This document shows positions 41,301-54,500 of a DNA stretch of 64,000 bases, in pieces. The stretch spans positions 81,876,704 through 81,940,703 of the forward strand of contig QVOM02000025.1 in NCBI GenBank assembly GCA_003586115.2, in the 5' to 3' direction. A program made the position numbers and the translations under genes. The notes under the pieces were generated by a model. It did not search any database and was not told where the DNA came from. It saw only the letters and a list, made by a program, of their open reading frames with translations. Position 1 is the stretch's first letter. Each line of letters begins with the position of its first letter. Source of the stretch: Salvator merianae (Eukaryota > Chordata > Lepidosauria > Squamata > Teiidae).

Positions 41301-42434
41301 GTGTAGTTCCATTAAGGAGGACCCTCTGCGGGATTTAAAGCAACTTCTTCAAGAATTACGAAGTACAATTGACGAAATTCCCTCCGCGGTTCTCCCCAGA
41401 AGAGACAGCGATAGCGATAATGACTCAGTTGCAGACGATCCTTGCAATACATTGTAAGAAGACACAGCGTGCTATGAATGGGCCTTCGGAGCTGACACAA
41501 ATCTCTGTTCTCCTGTGTTTGGGGCTTCCCTTTTTCAGAAATAAATGATCCAAAGACAAAGGGCAAAGTTTTTTGTGCAGTATGTAACAGAGATTGTTCG
41601 GGCTCTGATATGCTCTCTTAGTACATATCACCCATGCTGATCTTGAAGGAATTTACCAAACCAGGTGCTAGTATTTTCTCACGACAGTGGGAAAAGTGGT
41701 TGACAGAGTGGCAGACTGAGGTGAATAAAAGTAGAAGACAGTGGTTCAGGTGGTTGATTCAGATAGAACTTGTAGCTTTCCTCAGATATGCAAGTCCATG
41801 CATTACCCTCTTCTCTTGCTTCCTTTGCTTCTTAAGGTTCTGTTCTAATTAATTCCTGCAAAATTAAATGCAGTACACATTTTGTTACGTATATGGTCAG
41901 ACAAATAACTGCAGGGGCATTTTTTACCAAAATTCTGAAGGAGGAACCTAGATTGTTGGGCTTTAATCATTTCCGGGTTGCTGTTTGACTGAAAAACTTG
42001 CTTACTTGTATGCATTGCTGGTGTAGGGGTTACATTTTGGTTACAGCTGTAGTGGAAAGGGTTAAAATTGTACCTCCATACTAATCAGCATCACAGCCAG
42101 TAGAGTGAAAAACAAAGACAAGGGCTTGAAGGAACAGTTTTGTAGCCAAAAAGCCAGCTTTATATCAAGTCAGGCTTTCTGAAGGCAAAGCAGATGCTCT
42201 GCTACATAGCTTCGTATTACTTTTGACTCTGAGACTCTTTGTTGTAGCTTTCTTTTTCCTGCATTTCTGCACTTTTCCTAGATCTCTGTCTGTACAACCT
42301 GCTTTCCCTGGCCTGATCTCATTCCTAGGCCATTGTCTAGACAAGAAACAACTGATATGTGATTTCCAGGTGTTGCTGAACAACTCCCATAAGCCCTTGT
42401 CAGGTGTGTAGCTGGGGTGAAATGAGTCCCTAGA

Positions 42435-42523
<89 letters not shown>

Positions 42524-45500
42524 GAAAGATGAGCCCCTCATACCTTGCAGATAAAGATTAAAAGTACAATAACAAGGATCATGGCTGACAACCAATCAAT
42601 TCCTCCACCTTTGCTTCCGCAATCCCTGGCAGAAAGCCAGGATTGCTGACGGATAGTTACGCTCCTGTCTTTGTCACGCTGTCTGGGGTGTTAATCAAGT
42701 AGCCACCCCAGGTTAGTTCCCTCTGCCTATCTTGCTTACTATGTGGTCACATTAACTAATGTAAATAATACATTAGCCAAGTCATGGCATTCAAAGAGTT
42801 CCTCTGTGAGTGGAGGATAGTTGAAAGAGACTTAGGCTGCATACAGACAGGGCCCCAAACGTGGGATTATCCTGGAGCTATGTTGAGATCGCCACACACA
42901 TCCATAACAATCCTAACCTAGCCCTGGGAAAAAGGGGTAGAACCCTGGATTATCACTGTTTAGGAAAAATCAACTCCCACTGCGGGTTTTCCCTGCATAT
43001 TGATATGGGCTTACCTGTTTGGATGCTTGCTTCCATGATCTTCAGCCTGGAAATAGCCACTGCTCATGTGCAGAGGCAACACCAGACCGAGAATGCCCAG
43101 CGCACAAGTACTGGGATTGGCATGTGCGCCCTTCTGGGTATTTCATACCATTGAAGTACCCAGAAGTATGCATTGCACCATCACGGGAGCAAGCATCCAA
43201 ACAGGTAAGTGTCTGCACCCGCACTTTGATTTTGCCACGTCATGTAGCAGAGACGGCGAGAGGTGATTGCGGGATCTAAACAAGATCCCGCATGTTTCTC
43301 TCATTGTCTGGAGGCACCATTAATTGCTGCTACAACATTTCTAAGTCAATAGATAGGCACCATGCATGAATGAAAACGTGAGGCCACAGAATGAGTAGAT
43401 CCCTATTTTATTGAGCTCAAGTCTTACCAGGTCTAGCAGTCTATTCTAACAGTGTCCAACATGCATGAACCCCACAAGCCAGATGTGAATGAAGCACCAT
43501 TATCCCCTTGTGCTTTTACCTGTTCTCAAAGTAACTGTTCTCTTTCATCCCATTCTAACTCATCAGGATAGGACAGACTAGGAAATTAGACAAACACCCA
43601 TGAGATGGCATTTGCATTGGGTTTTCTTTTCCATACAGAGTCGAAGCAAGCAGAGAATGCACTGGTAGGAGATCACAGGCAACTTACAGCAGGTGAGACT
43701 ATTCAGTTACAGCACTGAAATTTCTTTTAAAAGTACTGTGATACAGGCAAATGGCATAATCATGAGATGTATTCTTTTTGATATGGCAGTATTGCATATT
43801 ATCATCTTTGTATAGCATGGCTTTGAGTAGTATAGTTTCCGATATACACAGTTGGTACAATGTGGCTCTCTCTTGCATAATGTGAAAGTGCATTGCTGAA
43901 ACGGTGCTATAAAAGTAATTGTCAACAACGGGAAACTTGAAATTTGGGGAGCCTGCAGTTGTGCCTGTTCCCCTTAGCTGTTTCCAAGAGTAGGGAACAA
44001 CTATTTTTTTGATATGCTCTGTTGGTATACCTTGGAGCATTAATCACACATTCAAAACCAGTAGTGCCAATACTGGTGGACTTTGCAGGGCCTCTGCCAT
44101 TTAGGGACTTTCCACATTACATAAGAACATAAGAGGAGCCCGGCTGGATCAGGCCACAGCCCATCTAGTCCAGCATCCTGGCTCACACAGTGGCCCAGCA
44201 ATTGCTCCTGCGCCTTCTTAAGCAGAAGACAAAGGCAAAATGTTTACCTGTTCTTGACTCCTTGCAAATGGCCTTTAGAGCCATCCTGCCTGTAACTTTA
44301 ACCTGATGATGGTATCTAGGCATCCGTTCTAGCAGCAGTTGATATATCTGTCCTCCCTGAATTTGTCCAGAGAAATCTCAGCTAATCCCTGCCACTCTGT
44401 TTTGGAATGTTTGACTTTCCAAAGGGAAGGGGCTCGCTCTGATGTCTTTCTGAGGGACATTAGAGCATCCTTCACTCAAGGAGCATTCCTGGAAGTATGG
44501 CCCAATAGCCTTCTTAGCCACTGATGTGGTTTCTTGGGCAACAAGACAGTTCAAGCGCCCCATTGCTTAGAAGCCTGACTAAGAAAGGAAGGGAATTGCA
44601 TAAGCCCACATCCTGGGGGGGGGGGGCGGGGAGAGCAGCTGGCAGGGCTGTAATCAAGAGGGAGAGGGAAAGCACCACCATCCCCAATAAAGTACTCTGG
44701 TAGGGGACTCCCCAGAGGCAGCCCAGTCTTCCCTCAGTTCCGAACAGGCCAAACTGCTGTTCAGTAATTAATTAAAAAGGAGGTTGATTGAGTCTGCATT
44801 TCAGTTTCGTTACTGACTTCCTTTAAGTATAGATCGGAAGCAGCACATTTTTGCCTGGGATTTGTAGCCTCTGTATGCCCTGCTATCCAGAACAGATTAA
44901 AGAACATCCTGGGGAGTTTTCCTTAGAAAAAAAAGAGAGAGAGAGAAATTGCTGTCTTAGAGGCCCACCAAAAATCTACCCACCTTTTTCCAGTAAAAAT
45001 GTGTTGTTTTTCTTGTTTTGTGCACCAAGACCCAGGGCTGCTGGGATTCTTATACAACCTGTTAATCTGGACACCCCCATTTCTTTGAGCATCTTCATAC
45101 CAGCTTCTTGGCAAGACTTACCGAGCTTGGACCCCAAATGTCTAAAGGCACACTTCCTCTCATATATATTGGCCCGTGCCCTAAGATATCTGTTGGTGAG
45201 GCCCTTTTGGCAGTTCCACCCCCTTCAGCAGTTAAGGGGGTGGGGACATATGGGAGGGCCTTCTCAGTGATAGCCCCCAGGCTGTAGAATAGTCTGAGAA
45301 GCATCAGGCACTCTCTTTGTATGCATTTAGATGACTAGTGAAGATGCACCTCTTTACCCTGGCCAACAGTGGGTCTTTTCGCACTTTGTGCTAGCAAGCG
45401 TCAAGGATGCTTGCTAGCTGAGTGCATCTGCTTCAGGTAAGTAACTAGGGCCACACAGTGCAGACAGTGTCCACGCTGTGTGGTAAGTGTAAAAATGCCC

Positions 45501-48500
45501 AGTATCTCTGCCAATGCAGGCACTATCACTATTTTAGCTAACTTATTGTATCTGTTTTTACAGTGATTTTATTGTGACCCACCCTGAGATCATTAGGTAT
45601 ATGGCAAGATAGAAATAGAAAGAAATAAAATAATAGTTGTGTTGTCTCTCAACACAGGGAAGCTGCAGTCAGAGACTTGCCTTCAGATGCCACGATGGGG
45701 TAAGATATTTTCAGCAGGTGAAAAACGATACCTATATTTTTGCTCTTCAGCCGCTCTAAATTTATATCTGCTCTCTTTTTCACAGGATTATTCTTGGGAG
45801 GAAAAAGCATGCCATTGAGATGTTATAAGCAACAGTGAGCTGCTGTTGTAGCTTAGGCTGTCTCCAGACATCAAGAGGAAATGCAAAATCTAAACAAGAT
45901 CCCACAGTTGCCCCTTGCTGATTGCTGCCAAATGCAAGCAGCAAACCCCTGCTTACCTGTGTGTCTGGCGAGCAGCATCTGTGATTGGCCCAAGAGGAAC
46001 TACCAGAAACCAGCCAAGTGCCCACTCCCTTTCTTTTGCTGTCTTTCACATGCTTGGCTGATTTCTAGTAGTTCTTCTTGGGCTTCATTGCAGATCCAGC
46101 TCGCCAGACACACAGGTAAGAGGGACTATCATGAGAAAACCAGAATTGGTGGTGGATTTCCTGTAATATCATTGCAACACCTACTTTGCACATTCAGTGG
46201 GCACTATATTGGGAATGCCTCTGTATATCTGGAATTCCCAATGTAATGCTAAGAGGATTGCAAATTTTACCTCACATCTGGAGGCAGCCTTAGTCTCAGC
46301 ACTATGCTTTTGATTTTGATGCAGGGTTGTCAGAGTTCTCTGAATTGAATCTTCTATTGGCAGACATTTTGTTACCAAGCTAGGTAACATCTTCTGTACG
46401 AAGGTTCCCTCTGGTTGGTGATGGACAATATAGCAGCCTGACTTATGCAACTTGTGTCTGACTGGGCAGTGAGTGTTTTTTGCCTTCCATCCTGCTGCAA
46501 TAGGTGAACTCATCTGTACCTCACACAGGAGGTTAGAACCTTGCTGCCATAGACATTCATATACTAGAAATAGACTTTTATCCTAGAAACTCATTGGCTT
46601 CGCAGATTTCAGCAAGATCAAATTGGTCTTCCAAAAGTCACCTACTGGCCAGGCTGCCTTGAAACACAGACCTCAAATTCCACAACAGCTTCATACAATT
46701 CTAGTGATTTATTAGTTTTCTAGTGGAATATGCATAGCTAAATATAGCAAGAAGTATCAATATTCTACTGTCCTCCAAAAGCTGCAGTATAAAAGTATGC
46801 TCTTACTTTATCTTCATTTTGTCCATTCTGTGCAGCTCTCTGCTTTTAGAAACCGGTTTGGATGGAAGGTCTAACTTCAGTGCAACCTATGCTTATGAAG
46901 TAGAAAATTGCCTAATGTACAGTAATGTACAGTATTGTTAGGCTGCAGACCTAGAAGTTTTCTTTTTGAGAGCATGTCCTATTTAACTCAGAGGTGATTC
47001 CTTCTGTGTAAACATGTAGTAGATAAAGAAGTAGCCTGTAAGCTGGGACTATGAGTACATGGGGGTCTTTGGCCTGTAATATGCTTATCATTATGGGTGC
47101 ACTGGGGTCCGTGGACTTCCCGGAATATGTGCCCAAGGACTTAAAGGAATGGCTTGTTTTTCTGTCTGAAATGGTTGGGTTATGAAATATGTCTGTGTCC
47201 TTGCACCATGTGGAACAATATGACTGTGTCCTGATCTTCTATATTCTTGAAGAAGGAGTGGCACTTTGCTTCCTTTTTTGCACAGGGAGCCTTCAACTTT
47301 ACACACAGCAGACCTTGAAGATTCAGATTCTACCCTTCCCTTTTCATCCAGTGGTAAGGTTTCAGTAAATGGTTAAGATAGTGTTCTTTGCGAGGTTAAC
47401 ATCCAGCAAAAGCATACATTTAGCACAGTAAACATGTTAATGTACATAGAGGAAAATTTGAAGTTGACTTTTGAAAGTATTGCTGAAATGAGATTTAAAG
47501 AACAAAAGAAGCTGCAGTCATACCTGATGTTTAAGATGCCCTGAAGCAGTCTGTGGTTCCTAGGGATCACACCCAAAAAAGCTTTTTTTGATTTTTATCC
47601 AAGCTGTCCCCTCACCATCTAATCCAATAATCTGGAATTTGGGTTACCTCAGCACTGAGACTGTTTCTGCTTCTTAGTTCAGTTATATTTTCAGAGTGTG
47701 ATCGTGCAAGAAGACTATTGGGGGTGGTATCCATGCTTTCCTGGGTGGACAGAAGGAAGGTTTCCCTTCCTCTCTCTGGCCAATGCTTGACCTTGAGGAC
47801 GTTCTAAAGGGGCGGTGGCATCAACCCCCCAGTTCCTCTTTGTCCCACATCACCACCTGCCTCTTTCCCCCTTTTTTGTTACAACTGAGAGTGTTGCAAG
47901 TGCGCAGTTCTTCATGTTTTTAGGGGTGTGTGTTGACCTGAATGCTGTGAATGGGGGGACTAGGACATGCACTCTTAGTGCATAATTCAGTGAGGAGAGA
48001 AAGGAAGAACTGTGGGACCCCAGACCCTCTTCCAAGAAGCTCTTTTTCCCATGGAATGGGAGGAACCCTCTGGACCTTGTCAAGAGTCACTTCTAGACCT
48101 CCCTTCCTCCTGAACTTGTGTTGACTTCCACAAGTCCACAAGACTCTCTTAGGGGGTGGAACTGGCTTCTTGTCCTGAAGTTTGCCTGGCCTCGGTGGCC
48201 CGTTTTTCTGAGAAATTTCTTTGCTCACACTCCTCTTGCCCACCAGGCAGGATAAGGCACATGAGAAAAAGGCGGAGACAGAGAGAGGCAGAAGAACACG
48301 TTTATTTGTGTGTGTGCATTTGTCTTTGTGGTTCCCTTTGCAGTTGCAATTCAAATTGAAAGGGGGGACAAAGAGAGAAAGAAATTTCTCGTCCCCCTAT
48401 GCAGATATTTGTGTTAGTGTAAAAACACTTTGGAAATGTGCTGTGAAGGTGTTTGGAGTGGAATTGGGCTGACAATGCCTGCTTTCCTTCCTGGCTTCTT

Positions 48501-51500
48501 ATGCACAAGGAAAAAGAATGAGCCAACAGGCAAATGGTTTCTCATTTAAAATGGAGAAAGCCAATGGATCTCCTCGCAGCAAAGTTCTAACTGCCTAGGT
48601 GGTCTTGGAGCAAGTGGATCGAGTGAAGGTGAAGGAGGAGACTCCTCTCCTCCCAGCCCATCTGTGATAAAGTTTAGGATGAGAAGCAAAGAAGGTCTGG
48701 AGAGGGCCTTGGAAGGAATGGGAGGAGACTAGGACCCATGAGGTATCCTCATTTCCTCTCCTCCATCCCCTGGCAGAAGACTCAAATGGGACGGATGTCT
48801 CCCAAGGGAAGTGGAGAGAGATTAAGTAAAGGAGTTGGTTAAGCCAAACAGGCTGGCCCAGAAAGGCAAAAAAATGATAAGCTGATTTCTTTTGGCATTA
48901 TCTAACTCAGAAAATCCACCTTTGGGTTAGACAATGTGGGAGGAAAATGACTAGTCACCTTGCTGATGTGTTTTCTAACTTTGAAGGCGGACTAATTCTG
49001 GATTAAAACTTAAGTGTAGATGGCCCCTAGTGAAATGGTTACTTATGGAGACATTTCTGAACAAGGGGGAGCCACACAGCAATTGATTCCTCAGAGTTGG
49101 CTTTCTGGAGGTTTTCCTTTTACATCTTTTTCCAGGACTTTCTGGACAGAGGCGGGAGAAATGTAGGTAGAGGGAAATGTGCAAATATTCTGCTGCTTTC
49201 TCTCAGGGTCCACTGTCAGATTACATGTGGATGGTGTGCAGTGGCAGATAGCAGATGGGTTCACCCAGAAGTCATTTCTTTCAAAGCCACCCAACTGAAA
49301 GTAGTTGCAACAAGTTTAGTAAGAACTGGGTTAAATGGCCCTTTAACACTGAGCAAAGCCGCATCATGTGCCCTGCTTGCATTTGTAGCCAGACCCACTC
49401 CTGACCAAATAAAACATGTATATGGTCCCTCCAATTCTATTCCACATGGAACAGAATTAATATTGGTCGTAAAAGGAGCTTTATATAACAACCCAGTTTT
49501 GCACCCAGGAAATAGCTGAAATAGTGAGAGGTTTTTTGGGAAATCTCTGCCATAAAATTATACTGGTATATACTGGGATTAGCTGAGTCTAAAGACACAC
49601 ATATATATATATCACATATACATACATATTTGTGTGTGTGTGTGTGTGTATGTATTTAATATCAAAGATAAGCCTTTGAATTGCCAGACTTTGAAGTGTT
49701 TTTGAATCCAAAATTTTGATTTCTTTACCTGCTCATTTTAAAGCAAACTTTTCTGTCCTTAGTTTCGCAAGCGATCTTCAGTTCCACTCCTCGATATACC
49801 TCAAAAAAGCTATCCCCAGAGGAGAGGTACAGAAATAGGTCTCCTGTGCATTCATTGTTAACCAATCCACCGGATGACCTTAAAGCAACTCCTGCGCCCT
49901 CTATAGAGTGTCGTCCGGGTTTTCAAAAGAGTGGCTCCCCAGAAACTCCAACGTCGTCTACCTGTAAAAGTAAGTGTTGAGTAACAGCGACAAGAGCCAT
50001 AACACCAGAGGAGCAGGGGAATGTTCTGTCAGAGTAGCGCAGTTCCTGCATCAGAAGGCTTACAGACATTTCCATGTGATGAATGAATGAATCATACAGT
50101 CTCTAACTATATACAAAACTCTACCAGTCAGAGATTTCTCACTACTCTGCTGTAGTGGCATAAACAACAAAGCAGATGTCTCTTATCTAAAAATGGTTTA
50201 GACAAAGCAGGAAACTGGCATTAGATTATGGACAATGCATATTCCGGTCACTGTGACCTCAGTATATTCTGACATGTTCAGCTTTCTAGCCTCCTTATCC
50301 CATCCCATGTAGACGTATCACTTGTGACCTGCCATATTGTGCTGACCTTGCTGGCTTGATCCAACATATCAGTCCACGGTGAGGCAGTCATGAGAAATTC
50401 TGTTGGCGCCAGCCTGGATGGCTTCAGAAAGGGGTGGACCAATTTAGGGAGGACAAGATTAGCAACAGCAACAACCCTGGATGGTATTGCAACTATCTCT
50501 CCTGGAAGAGGCAGAATGGTTCTAAAGGCCCACTGCTGGGAAGCTGAGCAAGTTGCATTATTTGCACTCATATCCTGCATGTTTGGTGTGGTAATGTAAG
50601 GAGAAGTCCCTGGGCTAGAGGGGCCTCTGGTCTGATTCAGCTGTTCCTTTCTTATGTTCACATGCTTTCTGACACCTTGAAGAACTGGATATACATTGAT
50701 AATATAAATAATGTTTTGCTTTTGGTTAAAAAACTCTTGATATTTGTTGTTCATTTATAATAGGTCAAGAAATTGACTAAGGGACCATTGCCATATTGCA
50801 TTTTTAGGCTACTTCCAGACTGGGAGAGGAAAATGCAGGATCTTGTTTGGATCCTGCAATTGCCTCTTGTCGTCCCTGCTAGACAGCAGGGCAACAATGT
50901 GGGATGAGCACAGGCGCTTACCTGTGTGGACGCTTGCTCCCGCGATGGTATTCAGATGATGTGAAATACCTGGAAGTGCACGACTGCATATGCACAGCCA
51001 CCAATTTTTGACCCAGTTTTGGTGCTGCGCAAGCGCAGGGACTGTTTTCTTCCAGACCCATGGCAAAAGCAAGCATCCAGACAGGTAAGTCATCTTGCTA
51101 CTCTGGAAAATCTGGCTGGAGATTTTCCCTGAATAACAATACCACGCAGTGTCACCCCTTTATCCCGAGACTATGTTGGGATTGCCATGGATGTCTGGAG
51201 GGGCCACAGTTGTATAAAAGGCTTTAAAAAGCAAATGAAAGAGAAATTAATGGGTGTAATTCTGAGCATGCCAGGAAAAAAATATCCATAAAATAGTGAG
51301 AGCTGAATGAAACACTCTGCATAGCTACTCATGGGGGAGTTTTATTGAATGTGCCCTTAAAAAAAATTATAACTGGGGGTTACATAAATCAAAGGTCCAC
51401 AAGGTTCGATATATTCACCAAAAGAGCACACGTCAGGCTTATGACATACACATTTCCATTTTTCATCATCTAAAATTATTTGATTTTTTTTTTCTTCTCC

Positions 51501-54500
51501 AATAGCTATCTCCTTTGGTGCTGGTTCATGTAAGTTTATTTTATTCTTTCTTCATATTCTGTAACATTTCTGAATTGGCTTGCGTGATAGAAGGTTTCCA
51601 CTCAAGTTACAGCAGACTTAATTTTATGTTGCAAAACTTAGTGGGCTTACTGGGCGTTCTATTTTGCAGAGACTCAGTTAAACACTGTTCAATCTGGCAA
51701 GGTGGGCTTACTGGACGTTCTGTTTTATAAAGATTCAGTAAACACTGTGCAATGTGAACAGTCATGCACTGTTTGATGATATCACAGGAATTTTGCAAAA
51801 AACAACAAGAAGTGGTTAAATCTGATGGGCCCATCCTTTCCCTCATAGGGCTGTTGTTAGCATGTGCAATTCCCATCATTGCTGAGATCAACAGATAAAG
51901 CATCTTCCAGTTTAAAAACAATCCTGGGAAGAGAGAACCACAACATTTCAAGGGACCTTGAAGTTGCCCATCAACAGTCTTAACCTAGAGAGACTCTGCT
52001 GGTATGCAGGTCACCTGGTAGAAGAGCATGAAGAACTTCACCTATTTTACCATCTCATTTCTGAAGGCAGGACTTGGCCTTTATTGCCATTTGGAAATGG
52101 GCACTAAAACCAGATTACAATGATTCATTTTTTGTCTACCTTTCTCATGATCCTTGGTGATAGTGGCCATATATATGGAAGGTGAAGATCCTGAAAGAAA
52201 ATGCTTGAAACAGATTTTAATCCCAGCTTTCAGATTCTAAGACTCGGGGTGCCTCTGGATGGCAAGAAGCAATTATGGACTTATCTGGTGGCTACTGTCT
52301 CATTTCATTCTAATTCCACTTGAAACAACCCAGAAGTCAGCCAAGCAACTGGCCATTTTTCTTTTGTTGTTTTCATGAACTTGACTGGCTTCTGGGTAGC
52401 TACAAGTGAAACAGTGAAACAGGTCAGCAGACACATAAGTAACCATCTTGTTGTGATTGCTGGATTTCCCATAATTGTGATAATACAGGTTTTTGTCTCA
52501 TTAACCTGGTACTGTTTTGGGAATGCCATGATTATGTCTGGCATTCCTAAAACAGTCTGGGGGAAAAGGTGGGCTTTAGCTTGAATCTGCAGACATTTTG
52601 AGTCATAACAGTTTGTCTAAGCAGCAAGCAGGTGGCTAAGCTAAAATTTCAACTAGCCTTCATCAAACTGTCCAAGGGGTAGTTGCTATAGTGACAAACA
52701 TCTGAGGAGCATGAGGCTGGTGAAGGTGGATTTAAGTAACACCTGTTCAGGCAAGGATCAGGCCCAATTCAAATGGGCGTCTCTCAGTTCTGGTGTGGAG
52801 TGGAGCGACTGTGTTTATGATCCTTCATGGTGTGTCCAGTCGTAATGCTGGTGACTTTAGTAATGAGACCTGTAGGTTTTCAGTTGATTCTCATTTCGAT
52901 CAGAGTCCCAGCTATTTAGATCCACTATTCATAAAGAGTTCTTTAGAATGTTATGTTCTTCTAGAAGTTTTTACGCACTTGATAAATAGATTTCATATTC
53001 TTAGAATGATAAAGTCATGGCCTATTTCTTTACCCCTATATCTTTCACTTTTCACAGAACCCTATTTTTCACTCACTGAAATATCAAAGTACCTTGTTGG
53101 ATATAGCATTGGTTTATGGATAGGGCAGTGAAACAATGGAAAATCCTAACCATTCTGGGTCCTGGGACAAAGCAGAGCAGTTCTAATCCAGACGGGTAAA
53201 AGCAATGCTTTTAATGGTTCTTCTCTGCCATCTGTACCACTCTACTCTCCCAACAGGCTCGTTTTAATGTATTAGACAGTGACTTACTGGGTGTTTGTAT
53301 GGGGCGGCCAACAGATGCAAATAAAGAATGAATGTAACAAATACTCATTTGCAGCAACACTTGCAAACTTTACTGGGATCAACAACCGGATATATTAAAG
53401 CTGAGCTCTCCAGCTCATTTAGTAATCTTTCTGTGCTCTTGACTTATCTCTTAGATCTTAAACTTCCTGGCCCATGTGAGATAACAGGAGCCAGGGTAAC
53501 GAAAAGAGTTTCATAAGCACCCAAAGACAGGAATATTGACAGCTTTTCTATCAAATCTAATTTGGCCCTGAAATATCTACCACCTTGCAAGTGTAAATTT
53601 GCTGATCTTTTGAACATCCACACAGCTACCAACTGCCAGGGTTTAATGTGACAGCAACAGTGAAATAATTCTCAGCTGGAACTGTTCCGGCAGCCCTGCT
53701 TCTGAATTAATGTGTCATCTTCATGATTTGTCTAAATATTTTGCCCATAGCTATTCAGACAAGGGAAGCCAATGGAAATATGTGCAGGAAGTTGCAGAAT
53801 AAGATGGAGAGTCTGCAAAATCTAGTGGAAACATTGCATTTGAAAAACCAAGGTAGGAAACCATGTGCTGTTTTACAATTCAGTGGATTAAATTCCTTTA
53901 AGAGGATACAGTTTTCCCATAACACACCAGTATCTCATTTTCTACACAAGGAGTATTTATTTATTTAACCTGTTTGTATACTGCTTCTTAAAGGCAGTTA
54001 ACAAGACAAATAAAAACAAGCAGAAAAACATAAAACAAGTTGATATGAAACATCACTAAAAATAGCAGGTGGAAAAATAGCAGCCTGTGTGAAAGCAAAT
54101 GTCTTTCACTAAAAGATGTTAAGGGGCCTTTCTGCACTGAAAGCCCTGTGGTCCAAACCAGTCGAAAGGGGTGGCCTGGAACAGCACCATTTACACAATG
54201 GCACTGATCCAGACCAGTCCACAGCCTGGCCTCAAAGCTCACGTGAGCTTCAGGTGCAGGCTTCAAGCACTAGGAACAAAAGTTCCTAGCCTCAGAGGCT
54301 CTGGGGACCCATCTTGGCATTGTGCTTTGGGGCACTGCAGAAATGGGTCCCCCGCTACTCCCAAACATGGGAGGTGTGTCTTCTGCACATCTCCATGTTC
54401 TGCACCAGGGCCTGCTGATCTGCTGGTAGACCTGTTTAAAAGGGTCTGCTGGAAATCCCAATTAGGGCCTCCCTGAGCAGGATTGCACTGTTTAATGCAG

